Source: Serilophus lunatus (taxonomy: Eukaryota; Chordata; Aves; Passeriformes; Eurylaimidae). Taken from it: a stretch of 64,000 nucleotides of DNA. The stretch is from assembly GCA_013399895.1 (NCBI GenBank), contig VXBA01003489.1, positions 899,381-963,380 on the forward strand, written 5' to 3'. Shown here piece by piece: positions 36,160-46,637 of this stretch (the stretch's first letter is position 1; every line of letters starts with the position of its first letter). Made by a program: the position numbers and the translations under genes. Under the pieces are notes generated by a model, which was not told the origin of the DNA, did not search any database, and saw only the letters and a list, made by a program, of their open reading frames with translations.

Positions 36160-36698
36160 GGGAAATGTTCACTGGAAGGACAGAAGGGTGCAGTGACAGC
36201 CCAGAAACCCTCGTGCCCTGGACTGGTCTCTCAGGTGAGGGCCCACCTGCCTCCAGCTCTGGGATCCAGCACAGGAAGGACTCAGAGTTGTTGGAAAGAG
36301 TCCAGAGGAGGCACCAGGATGATCAGAGGGATGGAGCAGCTCTGCTGGGAGGAAAGGATGGGGCAGTTGGGATTGTTCAGCTGGAGAACAGAAGCTTTGG
36401 GGTGACCTGATTGTGATTTTCCAGGACCTGAAGGAGCCATGGGAAACATGGAGAGAGAGTGATTATAGGGTCTGAGTGACAGGACAAGGGGGAATGGCTG
36501 GTAGAGAGTAGGGTTAGATGGGATATTGGGAAGAAATTCAGGGTGCCCAGAGAAGCTGTGGCTGCCCCATCCCTGGGAGTGTCCAAGGGCAGGTTGGAGC
36601 CCCCTGGGACAGTGGGAGGTGTCCCTGCCCATGGCAGGGGGTGGCACTAGTTGATCTTTAAGGTCCTTCCCAACCCAAACCATTCCATGATTCCATGA
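36160..36698 (+). mobile_element. Longest CR1 LINE copy, with ORF2 C-terminal remnant
   Basis: About 540 bp. The 5' part still encodes fragments of the end of CR1 ORF2 (reverse transcriptase protein), with ELLERVQRR near 36287 in one frame and MIRGMEQL in another. The coding remnant is therefore frameshifted and dead. Then come the 3' UTR (TGACAGGACAAGGGGGAATG), the core blocks and the tail CCATTCCATGATTCCATGAT. Compared with the copy at 31963 it lacks 30 bp between GAAATTC and AGGGTGCCC. GGGCAGG variant. Confidence 0.95.
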
Positions 36699-37415
36699 TA
36701 TCTTGTCAACTAAAAGCAGGCAGTGCAGCTTTGGGGATTTCAACTCTCCCTTTTGTTAGTCTTTTATTTTGGTGAAATTTAGACCCAAACAAACAGTGAA
36801 GCTGAAGAGACATTTTTGAATCTATCAAGATTGGATCAGCACAGCATTTTGTTTTAAACTGCACCAACTTTTCTGACACTTCTGGGGAAAATCAGTGTAC
36901 AATAGTGATGGGTAGTGTTTTACCAAGTGTGGTTGTGTAGCCACTCCTACCTGAACAACTTTACATTCATACCCATTGAGATGACATTAAATGCATGTTA
37001 ATGAATCTCTTTTACCCTCTGAAAAATACAGAATATCAAAGGAGGCCCAAACGATTTATTTTCATAAAGATACATTTTTTTCCTCTAGAAACGTAACATC
37101 AGAAAAATCTCAATTTTCTCTCCAGTCACAAGTAGTAAATAACTTAACTGTATCACATTACAGCCATTTAACAAATATTCCCAGACCAGCAGCAACATTT
37201 AGCTCTGTGAAATAGATTTGTTCTGGATATAAACTGAGGAGAGCAGAATATATATTTCTTGGCCCTTGTGGAAAGACGTGCTGGGGCCGTGTGAGATGAC
37301 TTGAATGAAGATGGAGCATGTGCATAACGAGTATCCCCTGGACAGGGATGTTTATACTCATTTCCTCCCAACCTCCCCTTTTCCCTCCCTCCCAAATGCT
37401 GCTTATTATGCCTTT
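36699..37415. other. Unique noncoding DNA before assembly gap
   Basis: No repeat recognised. It becomes pyrimidine-rich (CCTCCCCTTTTCCCTCCCTC) from about 37370 towards the C-run. Confidence 0.5.
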
Positions 37416-37431
37416 CCCCCCCCCCCCCCCC
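37416..37431 (+). repeat. Poly(C) run at gap edge
   Basis: Sixteen consecutive C directly before the N run. On the minus strand this is poly(G), a quadruplex former and a common cause of sequencing drop-out, so true length and neighbouring content are unknown. Confidence 0.95.
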
Positions 37432-37456
37432 NNNNNNNNNNNNNNNNNNNNNNNNN
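37432..37456. other. Assembly gap (25 N)
   Basis: Twenty-five undetermined bases. The round number may be a placeholder rather than a measured size. A reading frame drawn through the gap has no meaning. Confidence 0.99.
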
Positions 37457-38205
37457 CAATGATAAGTGGATTTTAAAGTTATGTCACAGTTTTCCCGCTA
37501 CCGGATAAATGTGTGTAATATATCTCTCAAAAAATGTTACGACACAGATGGGACTGAGAAAACTGTTCTCTTTTTTTTCCAGTTTATGAAGCCATCGTTA
37601 GTAATATCTACCACTTATGAATAATAAAAGAAAAGGGCCTTTGGCAAATTTGAGAGTTTTGTTTTGCTTTCTGTGGAAGTCCTTGAAGAAAACGAAAGCT
37701 CAGAATTTGAATGATCAAAGCCTGTGATATAAAATTTCCTCAGGTGCAGTTGCAAAGAGCCTCTGTGATTCACATGGGTGATATCTTTGGCACGTGCAGC
37801 AAATCCTTGTCTTGTCTTTTATTTTTGCCACCACTTTTATACCAACAGACGAATCTCAGTTGCAGCCAGTTCTCAATCTCTATTTTTAATGAGTAAACAA
37901 GGATGAGTTTGAGTACTACTTTCCTTTTATTTGGTTTGTTTAATGTCCCATATATCCTTGTCTGTCTTTGGGATGACAGATGAAAGAAGATATTCTAATA
38001 AATGGGAATCAACAGCCAGTAAACACAGGCTGGAATAAAGACTGACCAGAGGAGGAAAAGTATCTGATAAAACTGTATAGTTTCACTTTATTAGGAAATA
38101 AATGGTCATGAAGGGTAATTGTTTCCCATATAACTGGAGCTGTAAAAAACGGGAAAATCTGAGTGTTCTGGGCTATCAGTGCCTTGGGGAGCTGCCCGAG
38201 CCTGT
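37457..38205. other. Unique A+T-rich noncoding DNA after gap
   Basis: No repeat or exon recognised. CpGs at CCCGCTACCGG just after the gap suggest the missing piece may be GC-richer than its surroundings. Confidence 0.45.
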
Positions 38206-38473
38206 TCAGAGAGAATCGTGCAATGTCCTGAGCTGGAAGGGATCATTAATTCCAGCTCCTGGCCCTGCCCGAGACCCCACCAATCCCCCCCTGTCCCTGA
38301 GTGTTGTCCCACCCCTCCTGCAGCTCTGGCAGCCTTGAGGAGTGCCCAAACCCTGGGGAGCCTGGGCAGTGCCCACCCACCCTCTGGGGGAAGAACCTTT
38401 CCCTGAGATCCATCCTGCCCCTGCCCTGGCACAGCTCCAGCCCTTCCCTGGGTCCTGTCCCTGGTCACAGAGA
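38206..38473 (-). mobile_element. CR1 LINE 3' end (TCCTGGCCCTG class)
   Basis: On the + strand: GAGCTGGAAGGGATCATTAA, CCAGCTCCTGGCCCTGCCCG, the CACCAATCCC box, CTGCAGCTCTGGCAGCCTTG, ACCCACCCTCTGGGGGAAGA and TCCCTGGGTCCTGTCCCTGG. This is a different CR1 lineage from the CCTGCCCAGGGCAGG copies and matches those at 54.5 and 56.4 kb. It is the most complete of the three, about 270 bp, 5'-truncated. Confidence 0.93.
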
Positions 38474-39096
38474 GGAATAAATAGATGTGCAGCTTTGGAG
38501 GGGAAAGGGAATGAATTCTTCTGTCACTTATGTGCTCCCACTGCTCAGTATTACACAACTCTCTGCCTGTGCAGGGATGATGTCCGTAGGAAGGAATTCA
38601 TGATGTGGAGATTCCTGCCAGGAGATCAGGGAAGAGGAGATTGGGATAGTGATGGAAAAATGGGAGAAAAGTAACCTGAAGAGTTTGATATTTTCCATTT
38701 ATGAATCCACATGTGTTAAAGAGCTTGTTAGGTCCAAGGTAATTCCTGAAAACACAGACTTGAGTTTCTTTGTCATGTGAGTCCTGCTTCACTTTGCCAC
38801 ACTGAGGAGCTGCAGTCTGGGGGAGTTGCAAGAAATTGTTGTGAGAAATTCAGGGGTGTTGGCAAGAAGAAAAAAAGCCCAACACAAAAACTATTGTGGC
38901 TTATCCAGAGGTTCCAATAGAAACACCAAAGAGGAACTTGTTGGTGTTGTATGCTGAAAGGTTCAGTAAATTAATACTTGGAATGTGGGAAGGCTGAGGA
39001 GAAAACATCCTTGGATAGCACAAATTAAATATTCATGTTTGAGTAAGAAGGAAAATGAGAAAATGACTGAGATTTACATCAATATTCACCGGTAAC
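38474..39096. other. Unique noncoding DNA
   Basis: No repeat or exon recognised. Confidence 0.5.
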
Positions 39097-39222
39097 TCCC
39101 AAGGCCAGGCTGGAAAGATTTCTGACCATCCTGGGGTAGTGGAAGGTGTCCCTGCCCATGGCAGGGGGTGGAACTGGATGAGCTTTAATGTCACTTCCAG
39201 CCCAAACCGTTCTGGGATTCTG
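39097..39222 (+). mobile_element. CR1 LINE 3' fragment
   Basis: Starts at CCCAAGGCCAGGCTGG and continues through GGGGTAGTGGAAGGTGTCCC, the CCTGCCCATGGCAGGGGG hairpin and CAGCCCAAACCGTTCTGGGA. It is strongly 5'-truncated (about 125 bp). The ATGGCAGG hairpin resembles the more ancestral CR1 form. Confidence 0.93.
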
Positions 39223-40546
39223 GAATGAACTGGAAAACGATGAACAGAAATTTTATGAAGCATGCAAAGCCACTTTGTTGCCTTAGACATAAACGAGCCA
39301 GGAATTTCCTGTGGGCTTGGGAGATTTAAGCAAGTTTGAGATTTGGCCCAAAGTCTTCAGTTTCTATAAGAAAAATGATATATTTGCCTCATTGTGTCTT
39401 TGGCAGTGCACAAAGTTGCTTTTGTTCATGTTTTGATTTACAGAGTAAGTCTCTATCAGACATCTGTTGCTGGATGGATTAACAACACCCAGTATTTATT
39501 TCTCAGCATGCCATGCAAACTTCTTCAGTAGGAGAGAGAATAACAGTGACTATAAATTGCTGCAGTATTTCAAGGCAGAAAAAAACCCAAGTTCACTAAT
39601 CATACAGTAAATTATTAAAACATTCCCTTCACTTATCATAACAGCAAAGGACAACAGGCAGGATGATATATATTTCTAAAAGAAGAAATATATTTATGTC
39701 CATATTTATATTGACATGTTCTGCTACTAATTTGCTGGGTATTGTGATGGAATCTATGATCAAATCAAAGTCATAACTCTGCAGAGCCAAGGATCTGTAC
39801 CTAATTTTAAGCATCTGAATAATATGACTGACTCAAGTAGGCTTACCTGGAGGTTTAAAATTATGCTGCAAATTCTTGTCGTAGCTGGAGCCTTATTTTC
39901 TTGCTAATCCACAAGTATTTCAAATATCAAGCCTTCATCTAATTTGATTTAATTACTAAGGAGTGAAATGAATGGTGTCAATATGTGAGGTAAGAGCGGG
40001 GGAGGTTAAAAATATGGCACTTGAGACAGAAACCTGAGCATTCTGACTGAGAATTCAGAGTGATTTGCAGACATGCAGTATGTGGCTATGGACTTCTGAT
40101 TTCTGTCCTGCTGAGGTTCATCCGAAATGGACTTTCAGAGTCAGGATTTAATCAGTTCTATCCAAATAATAAGTAAATCTTAAGCTCCTATTAATTGAAT
40201 GCAAACAGATAGGATAAATACCATAGATGATATGACTTTTGCAAATTTGGACGTTTGCTGGCTGCTGAAAGCTTTCTGATCATGTAAAGACAATGCAATC
40301 CACTTGTTTAGATCATTTTTCTTCTTATGAAAGGAAATTAAGCCTAATAATATCTATAAAATGACTGATGAAGCAAAAATTCAGATATATATGTACATAC
40401 ACACGTGGTTACAGGCAAATCTCAGCTCCTCATTCCGAGCTGGTTAGGCTCAGTTCCAGTCTGAAAACCATGTAATGACGTAAATGGAATGAATTAAATC
40501 CTCATCAGCCCAAGGACATTTGAACAAAAGACTTTTACGTGAGATC
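39223..40546. other. Unique A+T-rich noncoding DNA
   Basis: A perfect 10-bp inverted repeat (39668-39677 with 39684-39693, ATATATTTCT/AGAAATATAT) lies in an A+T run. The stretch 39840-40000 (TTTGATTTAATTACTAAGG, TTGCTAATCCACAAG) has some homeodomain-type words. A short TATATATGTACATACAC run lies near 40385. Confidence 0.45.
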
Positions 40547-40890
40547 TCTGGAGAAAAGGAGGCTCAGAGGAGACTTTACCCCTGAAAGGAAGTTGTAGAC
40601 AGGTGGGGTCAGACTCTTCTCCCAGGTAACGAGTGACAGGACAAGGGGAAACGGCCTCAGGCTGTACCATGGTGGGGCTCAGGATGGATATTGGGACAAA
40701 AATCTGTACTGAAAGAGTGGATAAGCATTGGAAAACTGCCTAGGGAATGGTAGATTCACACCCCTGGAACTGTTCAAAACACAAGTGGCACTTTGTGATA
40801 ACGTTTCTGGGCATGGAGGTGTTCGGTCAAAGGTTGGACTTGATGATCTTGGAGGCCTTTTCCAACTTTAGTGACCCTGTGATTCTCTGA
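40547..40890 (+). mobile_element. CR1 LINE 3' end (older class, about 340 bp)
   Basis: Starts in the 'CTGGAGAAAAGGAGGCTCAG' 3' UTR segment, passes GAGTGACAGGACAAGGGGAA and GGCCTCAGGCTGTACCATGG, and ends in GGTTGGACTTGATGATCTTG, GAGGCCTTTTCCAACTTTAG and TGACCCTGTGATTCTCTG. This is the same class as the tails at 25.2 and 26.8 kb. It is moderately diverged. Confidence 0.93.
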
Positions 40891-40984
40891 AGACAGTTGG
40901 GATGCTGAGGCACCTGTGCAAATGGTCCTGAAAATTTCTAATCCTGAATGATGCAAAAATGGGGATAAAGCTTTTGTCCTAAGC

Positions 40985-41562
40985 TTTTAGAGGTTGTAAC
41001 ACTGAAGATCTTGGATGACAGCAAGTGGCTCCATAGTGGTGGTAGAGTTTGGCTCCTGAAGGGGTGATGGACACAGTCCACTGTGGTTTAAAAATCTTGA
41101 TATGAAATTGGTCAAGTACAACGTGCTCTCTTTACCAGCAAAGCTTTGAAAACCATCTGCCAGTGACTTGATAAATACATATAACTTTATATGGAAAGTC
41201 AGGACTACAATCTGTTGTTTTACATATTTATAAACATCAAGCACAGCCCTGAGTGTTGACCCTTTTTAACCATTTATAACACCCTGGGCATGATCTAGTT
41301 CGATGTATAATCCTCCTAAGTCAGACAGGTGTCTGGGCATGTCTGTAGCTATTGATCCATCAGGAATCCAAAGAGGATTCTGCCATCGGTTAATCAGAGC
41401 CAAGACATTCACAGGAGAGCTAATTGCATGCTTTGATCTGTATTTTCTCTGTACAGAGCACAGTGACTTTTTATGGCAGGATTTCTCATAATCCACCTTC
41501 TCTATTCTGCCACAAATGATTTGTAGTAAAACAAAATTATTTTCAAGAAAGGTTCCTTCCAT
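40985..41562 (-). pseudogene. Unidentified broken frame (two parts, one in-frame stop)
   Basis: On the minus strand 98 codons (from an ATG at 41562) and 85 codons lie in the same frame, separated only by a TAA at 41266-41268 and a few codons. About 190 codons with one stop stand out in such A+T-rich DNA. The predicted peptide looks balanced rather than low-complexity, with one possible N-glycosylation motif (NST) near its end. I recognise no domain. It may be a remnant of an endogenous retroelement, a decayed gene or chance. Confidence 0.25.
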
Positions 41563-42203
41563 TGTTTCTAGTCAGTATTTAATCACCTTCAGGTTTTTCC
41601 TGGATGTCTTGTTATAAATTTTCAGTACTGAGGAGATTTATATACTAAAGGTTCAGAGATACTTGTATAATGAATTCCTGTGTTCTTTAAAACTACTAAT
41701 CAATGAAGATACATTTTCAAAATGACTTCCCATAACATATGTTTTATGTTGCTGGCTCCTGAGAGATTCTCGAGATTTATGTGAAACATAATTTTCAGAC
41801 TTCACTAACTTCAAAAGTTACAAATTGCCTTTCCAGAGAGTTTTTGTTAGCCCAGTTGTGCTGCATCACAATCTTCTGTCTTATTTGTGTATAAACATAA
41901 GCAGAAGCCAGGGAATATTACACCTGACTTTGATAAATTCCATTCAAATTGAACAGTAGTGAAGAGAACATAAAATTATTACTTATTTTATTAATTTCTA
42001 GTCCAGCTAATAAGAAACAAATCTTCTTCCTACAACCCACATTATTATGTTACTACAATAGTATTTTAACAACATTTCTCTGAATATTAAACAGAAATTG
42101 AGCACTCTGTTGACACATTAGCTTTCAATCTCATTTAAATTTAAAATTCCCAACCACAGGGATGATTTTTTGAGCCAAATCCAGACCTCTGTGTGAGACT
42201 ACG
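41563..42203. other. Unique A+T-rich noncoding DNA
   Basis: The minus frame above does not continue here; several stops occur in all minus frames. No repeat recognised. Confidence 0.5.
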
Positions 42204-42412
42204 TGAGTGACAGGAGAAGAGGGAATGGCCTCAAGCTGTGCCAGGGGAGGTCCAGGTTGGACATCAGGAGGAATTTCTTCATAGAAAGGGTTGATTTGCA
42301 TTGGAAGGGGCTGCCCAGGGAGGTTTGGAGTCCCTGTCCCTGGAGGTGTCCAAGGAATGCACAGCTTGGACTCCATGGGCTGGGAGAGTTTTTCCAACCT
42401 CAAGAATTTTAT
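42204..42412 (+). mobile_element. CR1 LINE 3' end
   Basis: GTGAGTGACAGGAGAAGAGG, GCCTCAAGCTGTGCCAGGGG, GGTTGGACATCAGGAGGAAT, GGGGCTGCCCAGGGAGGTTT, GTCCCTGGAGGTGTCCAAGG and TTTTTCCAACCTCAAGAATT are present in order. The usual ATTCTATG tail is replaced by ATTTTATTTATTG. 5'-truncated. Confidence 0.93.
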
Positions 42413-42933
42413 TTATTGAATAAATAAGTTGCTTTTCACAGGCATGTATGAATATATAAGTATCAACTGAAGTCCAAATTAAAACAAGGTAAAGAAAAGC
42501 AGTCGTAAGAAAATGGAATTAGCACAGAGTCAGCAATTACGGGAATATTAGGATGCATTTTCCATATCCTATAATTGTCCAGCCCCATGTTCAGAGCAGA
42601 GATACAGTTGCCACATTGAAAATTCTCCGTCCTAAAAAATAACAGGTTTCCTTCCAGCATCTTCTGATATGTTGAGTAACGATGGCAATAATAGACTTTG
42701 AGCAGCAGTGCTGATAAAATGTATTTGGAAGCTGAGCTGATTTAACTCCCATGAAAAAACTCCATTATCTCATTAGAAATTGGATGTCAAGGAGAGTTTA
42801 ATAAGCACAACTACCACGTAACCCTGTGTCTCATCAGTGCAGATACAGCCCTGGAGGTGGATAAATGCACATTCTGGGAATACAAGTTACCTCTACATGT
42901 TTCTTATCCTCTTACTGGGAAACTATCCTAAAT
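42413..42933. other. Unique noncoding DNA between two CR1 copies
   Basis: No repeat or exon recognised. Confidence 0.5.
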
Positions 42934-43095
42934 TTGCCCAGGGAAAGGGGAATTCTTCACCCCTGGAATGCTCAAAAAACATGTGGATATGACATTTCAG
43001 GACACATTTAATGGTGAACATCGTGGTGGTGCCAGTTTGATGGTGAGACTTGATCTGAAAGGCCTTTTCCAACGTTAAAAATTCTGTGATTTCTT
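42934..43095 (+). mobile_element. CR1 LINE 3' fragment (older class)
   Basis: TTGCCCAGGGAAAGGGGAAT, CCCTGGAATGCTCAAAAAAC, CATTTCAGGACACATTTAAT, GACTTGATCTGAAAGGCCTT and TTCCAACGTTAAAAATTCTG show an older CR1 end with noticeable divergence. 5'-truncated. Confidence 0.88.
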
Positions 43096-44293
43096 GGCAA
43101 TCCCAAAGTTCTACTTGGAGGTACAATGTATAAGTGACACTGCCTGACCATGGATGAGAAGTTGCTTCTCATATTCTACTTTTACTACAGAAACTTTTCC
43201 TTGACCTTGTACATCAAGAGTCTTTGTTTTAATGGAGTCCATCATTATGTTGCCTCATTTTGATGGTTGCAATTCCATTGTAAAGGCAATTTGCTTTGAT
43301 GGCACACGTTATTTATTCACTGTAGAAAAGAAAGAAAACAACTATTTTAGGAAACAGGTAGTTTTCCAAGAAACTGGGCACGAGGGATTCATCTACATGA
43401 GCAAAACAAATCTACTCCTGAAAGAGAAATAAGAGTAACTTTACATAATTTTCTCAAAGCAAGGCTGCTAAATTTAGTTCTGAAGATTTTTGAGTTTCTG
43501 GAGCTTTCAAGCCCAGGACTTTGATGTCGTCATTAAGGGTATTCATTAAGATCAGACATATCATTAAGGATCTGTTCAAAGCAGAGTTAATTGCATCCTG
43601 CTTTTGTAACCTGTGACACTGTGTAGACAAAGGTCTTTATAGGACATTGCAGGACATTTACAGGACATTTGTGGTACATATTCTGTACCAGAGAGTAGAA
43701 ATCACTGCACAGGTCTCACCACTGCAAATTATAGTGAGTTCAAGGTCTTTTTGATCATCAAAGTTCAAATGTTTTATACAGATAAATTTGTATCAAAATT
43801 CCTCTAAACTGCAGTTGGAATTCCTCCTGTGTCCTCACGACCAGCGCAGCCAAACCTTCCAAGGATTCAATCAGAAAGTCACTGGTGCAGCTCCAATTCC
43901 TTGCAGAGAGCCAGTGGTTTTCCTTTTAATTGGAAGCAAAGCAGCACTGCAGCAGGAATTGTAGATTCCCCAATTCTAATGGAAGCACAGGATGTGACAG
44001 AATCGCTCGAGTGGCATCATAAAAGATATTAAGTGAAGAAAATGAGCCTGCAGGATGTACTCATTCTCACTCTCTGTTTCACACTGCCAGTTTCTTTTCC
44101 TCACTCTTTCCGTGTGATTAGACAGCTCCTGCAGCATATGCTGGGGATAACAATTTGGGGCCATTTAAAACCAGGAGGTTTTTAATCTTAGCCCGTGAAC
44201 AAAAACTTCCCTATGTAAAGCAAATGAACCTGAACTACCCAGGACTGAAATGCTGAAATCAGCATGTGCTGCTTTGAAATACAGCTCATGATT
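43096..44293. other. Unique noncoding DNA
   Basis: A small imperfect tandem of AGGACATT units (three copies, 43641-43670) is the only repetition seen. No exon recognised. Confidence 0.5.
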
Positions 44294-44544
44294 TCAGAGA
44301 ATCACAGAGAGGTTTGGGTTGGAAGGGACCTTAAAGCTCATCTCATTCCATCCCTGCCCTGGGCAGGGACACCTCCCACTGTCCCAGGGGGCTCCAGCCT
44401 GGCCTTGGACACTCCCAGGGATGGGGCAGCCACAGCTTCTCTGGGCCCCCTGTGCCAGGGCCTCCCCACCCTCACAGGGAAGAGTTTTTTTTTTTCCTAA
44501 TATCAAATCTAAACCTACTCTCTTTCAGTTTGAAGCCACTTCCA
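44294..44544 (-). mobile_element. CR1 LINE 3' end (young GC-rich type)
   Basis: On the + strand it begins with the tail complement CAGAGAATCACAGAGAGG, then GGGTTGGAAGGGACCTTAAA, CCTGCCCTGGGCAGGGACAC, GTCCCAGGGGGCTCCAGCCT, GATGGGGCAGCCACAGCTTC and CCTAATATCAAATCTAAACC, and ends near the AGTTTGAAGCCACTTCC segment. About 250 bp. An enlarged T-run (10 T) sits where the CACAGGGAAGAA segment meets the 3' UTR. Confidence 0.97.
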
Positions 44545-45335
44545 GAGATTCAAGGATTCAAGAATTTGGCAATACTGGAAATCCCTCAGCCTTCCCTCTG
44601 GTCTCCACACGTGTCTAATAATGGAAGCAGATGTCAAAGAAAGCTTTTCTTCCCATCCTGGAAGGTACCTGCCTATGGAAAGTTTCTGTCTTTTACTTCC
44701 TTGCATTACCTGAAAAAACTGGTTACATTCAACCTTGTCATATCAATAATTAAAGATCCCATTTGATCTCACAGGAATATCTTGCAGAGGAATAGTCTGT
44801 GAATACAAGTATTGGAATTGGGCCCAGAGGAAATACTGTGATCAAACACTTCTCATGTATCATGAGCACTTCAAGGCTTACCCTGGGAACTGCAGGTGAA
44901 GGCTTTGCTCCAGAATTCCCTCTCCCAGCCCACACATGACCAACGGCTCCAAAGTGCCACAAGCCCAATGTGCAGTGTGAGGAGGATGAGCTGGGACACT
45001 CAAGTGGAAGCAAGTAGGTCATGATTCATTGAGAAAAGCAAGCCTATAAAAGTGTAAATATATATTAGCAGTCAGGTCAGGCCATGAGTTTGAAGCACAG
45101 GAAGTGTGATGTTGATATCAGCAACAACTGTTCTTTTTCCCTTTGCTGAGACATCACACGTGTTACTGGGAAAAGAATTTTATGGATGGAGATGGTGTTG
45201 CAAAAAGAACATTACTGGGAAGAACAATCCTAGGTCTAAATGTCTTTAAAAATCTATTTTTTGTTTCTCTGTGCTGAATTTTTAATTTAAATATGGAGGG
45301 TTTTTTGTTCAATTTTCTCAGAATTTTGTCAGTCC
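44545..45335. other. Unique noncoding DNA
   Basis: No repeat or exon recognised. Confidence 0.5.
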
Positions 45336-45480
45336 TATGCCCCATCCCTGGAAGCGTCCAAGGGCAGGTTGGAGCAACCTGGGATAGTGGGAGGTGTCCC
45401 TGCCAGTCTCCCCCTGGCAGGGGGTGGGACTGGATGATTTTGAAGGTCCCTTCCAAGCCAGACCATTCTAGGATTCTGTG
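45336..45480 (+). mobile_element. CR1 LINE 3' fragment with altered hairpin
   Basis: Starts at TATGCCCCATCCCTGGAAG. It carries the GGGCAGG variant, then a small insertion (AGTCTCCCCC) inside the normally compact CCCTGCC..GGCAGGG hairpin, and ends with TTCCAAGCCAGACCATTCTA. Strong 5' truncation. The insertion keeps the flanking complementarity, so the stem could still form with a larger loop. Confidence 0.93.
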
Positions 45481-46383
45481 CAAAGGGATGTAACAGGGAC
45501 ACGTGGCAAAGTAATCACTATAAAGCATTGGAAAAGTGTCCTGATTCCAGAAATCCTCTAAATATTCCTCAGTGAAGATTTGGGGAAAGCTTTATTGAAT
45601 TTCAAAATTGTTTACTGGTATCATTTTTTCATCATTCCAGCTATTTCACATTTAGTGAGCCAAACACTGGTACTTTTAATTAAAACTTTTAATTAAATTC
45701 TTAACAAAAATCGTGGCATATGTGGAAATATGCTGATGCTTCAGCAGTTTGTATGGAATGTAAAAACATAGTATTTCATAATTCTCTGCTGAACAGAAAT
45801 TCTGATTTTCAGCTTTAGTCAATATTTGCATTTTTTAAAAATCCTTCTTAAATTTATCTTAAAGTTCTGGGGGGATTTTTTTCCAGGTAAAATTGTTAAA
45901 TATTCAGTAGGTTTTGTGCCTTTTAAGGTATTTTCGTTTTGAAAAAAAAAATCTATTAACTATAAAAAGGTACTCAATTTTAGAAATTGGTTTTATGTCA
46001 AGGATTTAAATGGGTTTAATCGAGATTTATGCCAATGAAGGTGAAAGAAGAACCAGGAGAATCTTTGTGGAAGGATGTAACACTGAATTCTCTGGATGGG
46101 GAGTTACACTCCAAGCCCTGCCCTATTCAACTGAGAGTGAAGCATTTTAACAGCATGAATAATCTTAGGGTAGAACATCCTCTTAGGGCAGAACAAATCA
46201 CTCCAGAAGGTTTATTCCTCTTTTCACTCATAACAAAAAGCTTTTCACACTATGGAGGGAACACATGAGTAATTTAAACTCCAACTTTGTAATTGGATAA
46301 AGTCAGGTGAAGTGAATCCAAAGGCATCAGTCTTCAGCCCAGTAGCTGCTATTGCTTTGTTCCTGCAATAAACTGTTGTAATT
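45481..46383. other. Unique A+T-rich noncoding DNA
   Basis: A local direct duplication of CTTTTAATTAAA occurs at about 45674-45699. No exon recognised. Confidence 0.5.
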
Positions 46384-46637
46384 TCACAGAATCATGGAAT
46401 CATCGAGGTTGGAAAAGGCCTCCAGGACCATCAAGTCCAAGCTGTGCCCAATCCCCACCTTGTCCCCCAGCTCAGAGCACTGAGTGCCACTGCCAGTCCT
46501 TCCTTGGACACCTCCAGGGATGGAGACTCCTGGACAGTTCCAAGGCCTGACCATCCCTCCCATGAAGAAATTCCTCTAGCTGTCCAACCTGAACCTCTTC
46601 TGGAGCAGCTTGAAGCTGTTTCCACTTATCCTGTCAG
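46384..46637 (-). mobile_element. CR1 LINE 3' end (older class)
   Basis: On the + strand: TCACAGAATCATGGAATCAT, CGAGGTTGGAAAAGGCCTCC, AGGACCATCAAGTCCAAGCT, ACCTCCAGGGATGGAGACTC, ATGAAGAAATTCCTCTAGCT and GGAGCAGCTTGAAGCTGTTT. About 250 bp, 5'-truncated. A + strand frame beginning inside it runs out to 46987 and is probably not a gene. Confidence 0.95.

Noticed and set aside
37305..37508. Open frame spanning the N gap
   Set aside because: The unknown bases make the frame meaningless.
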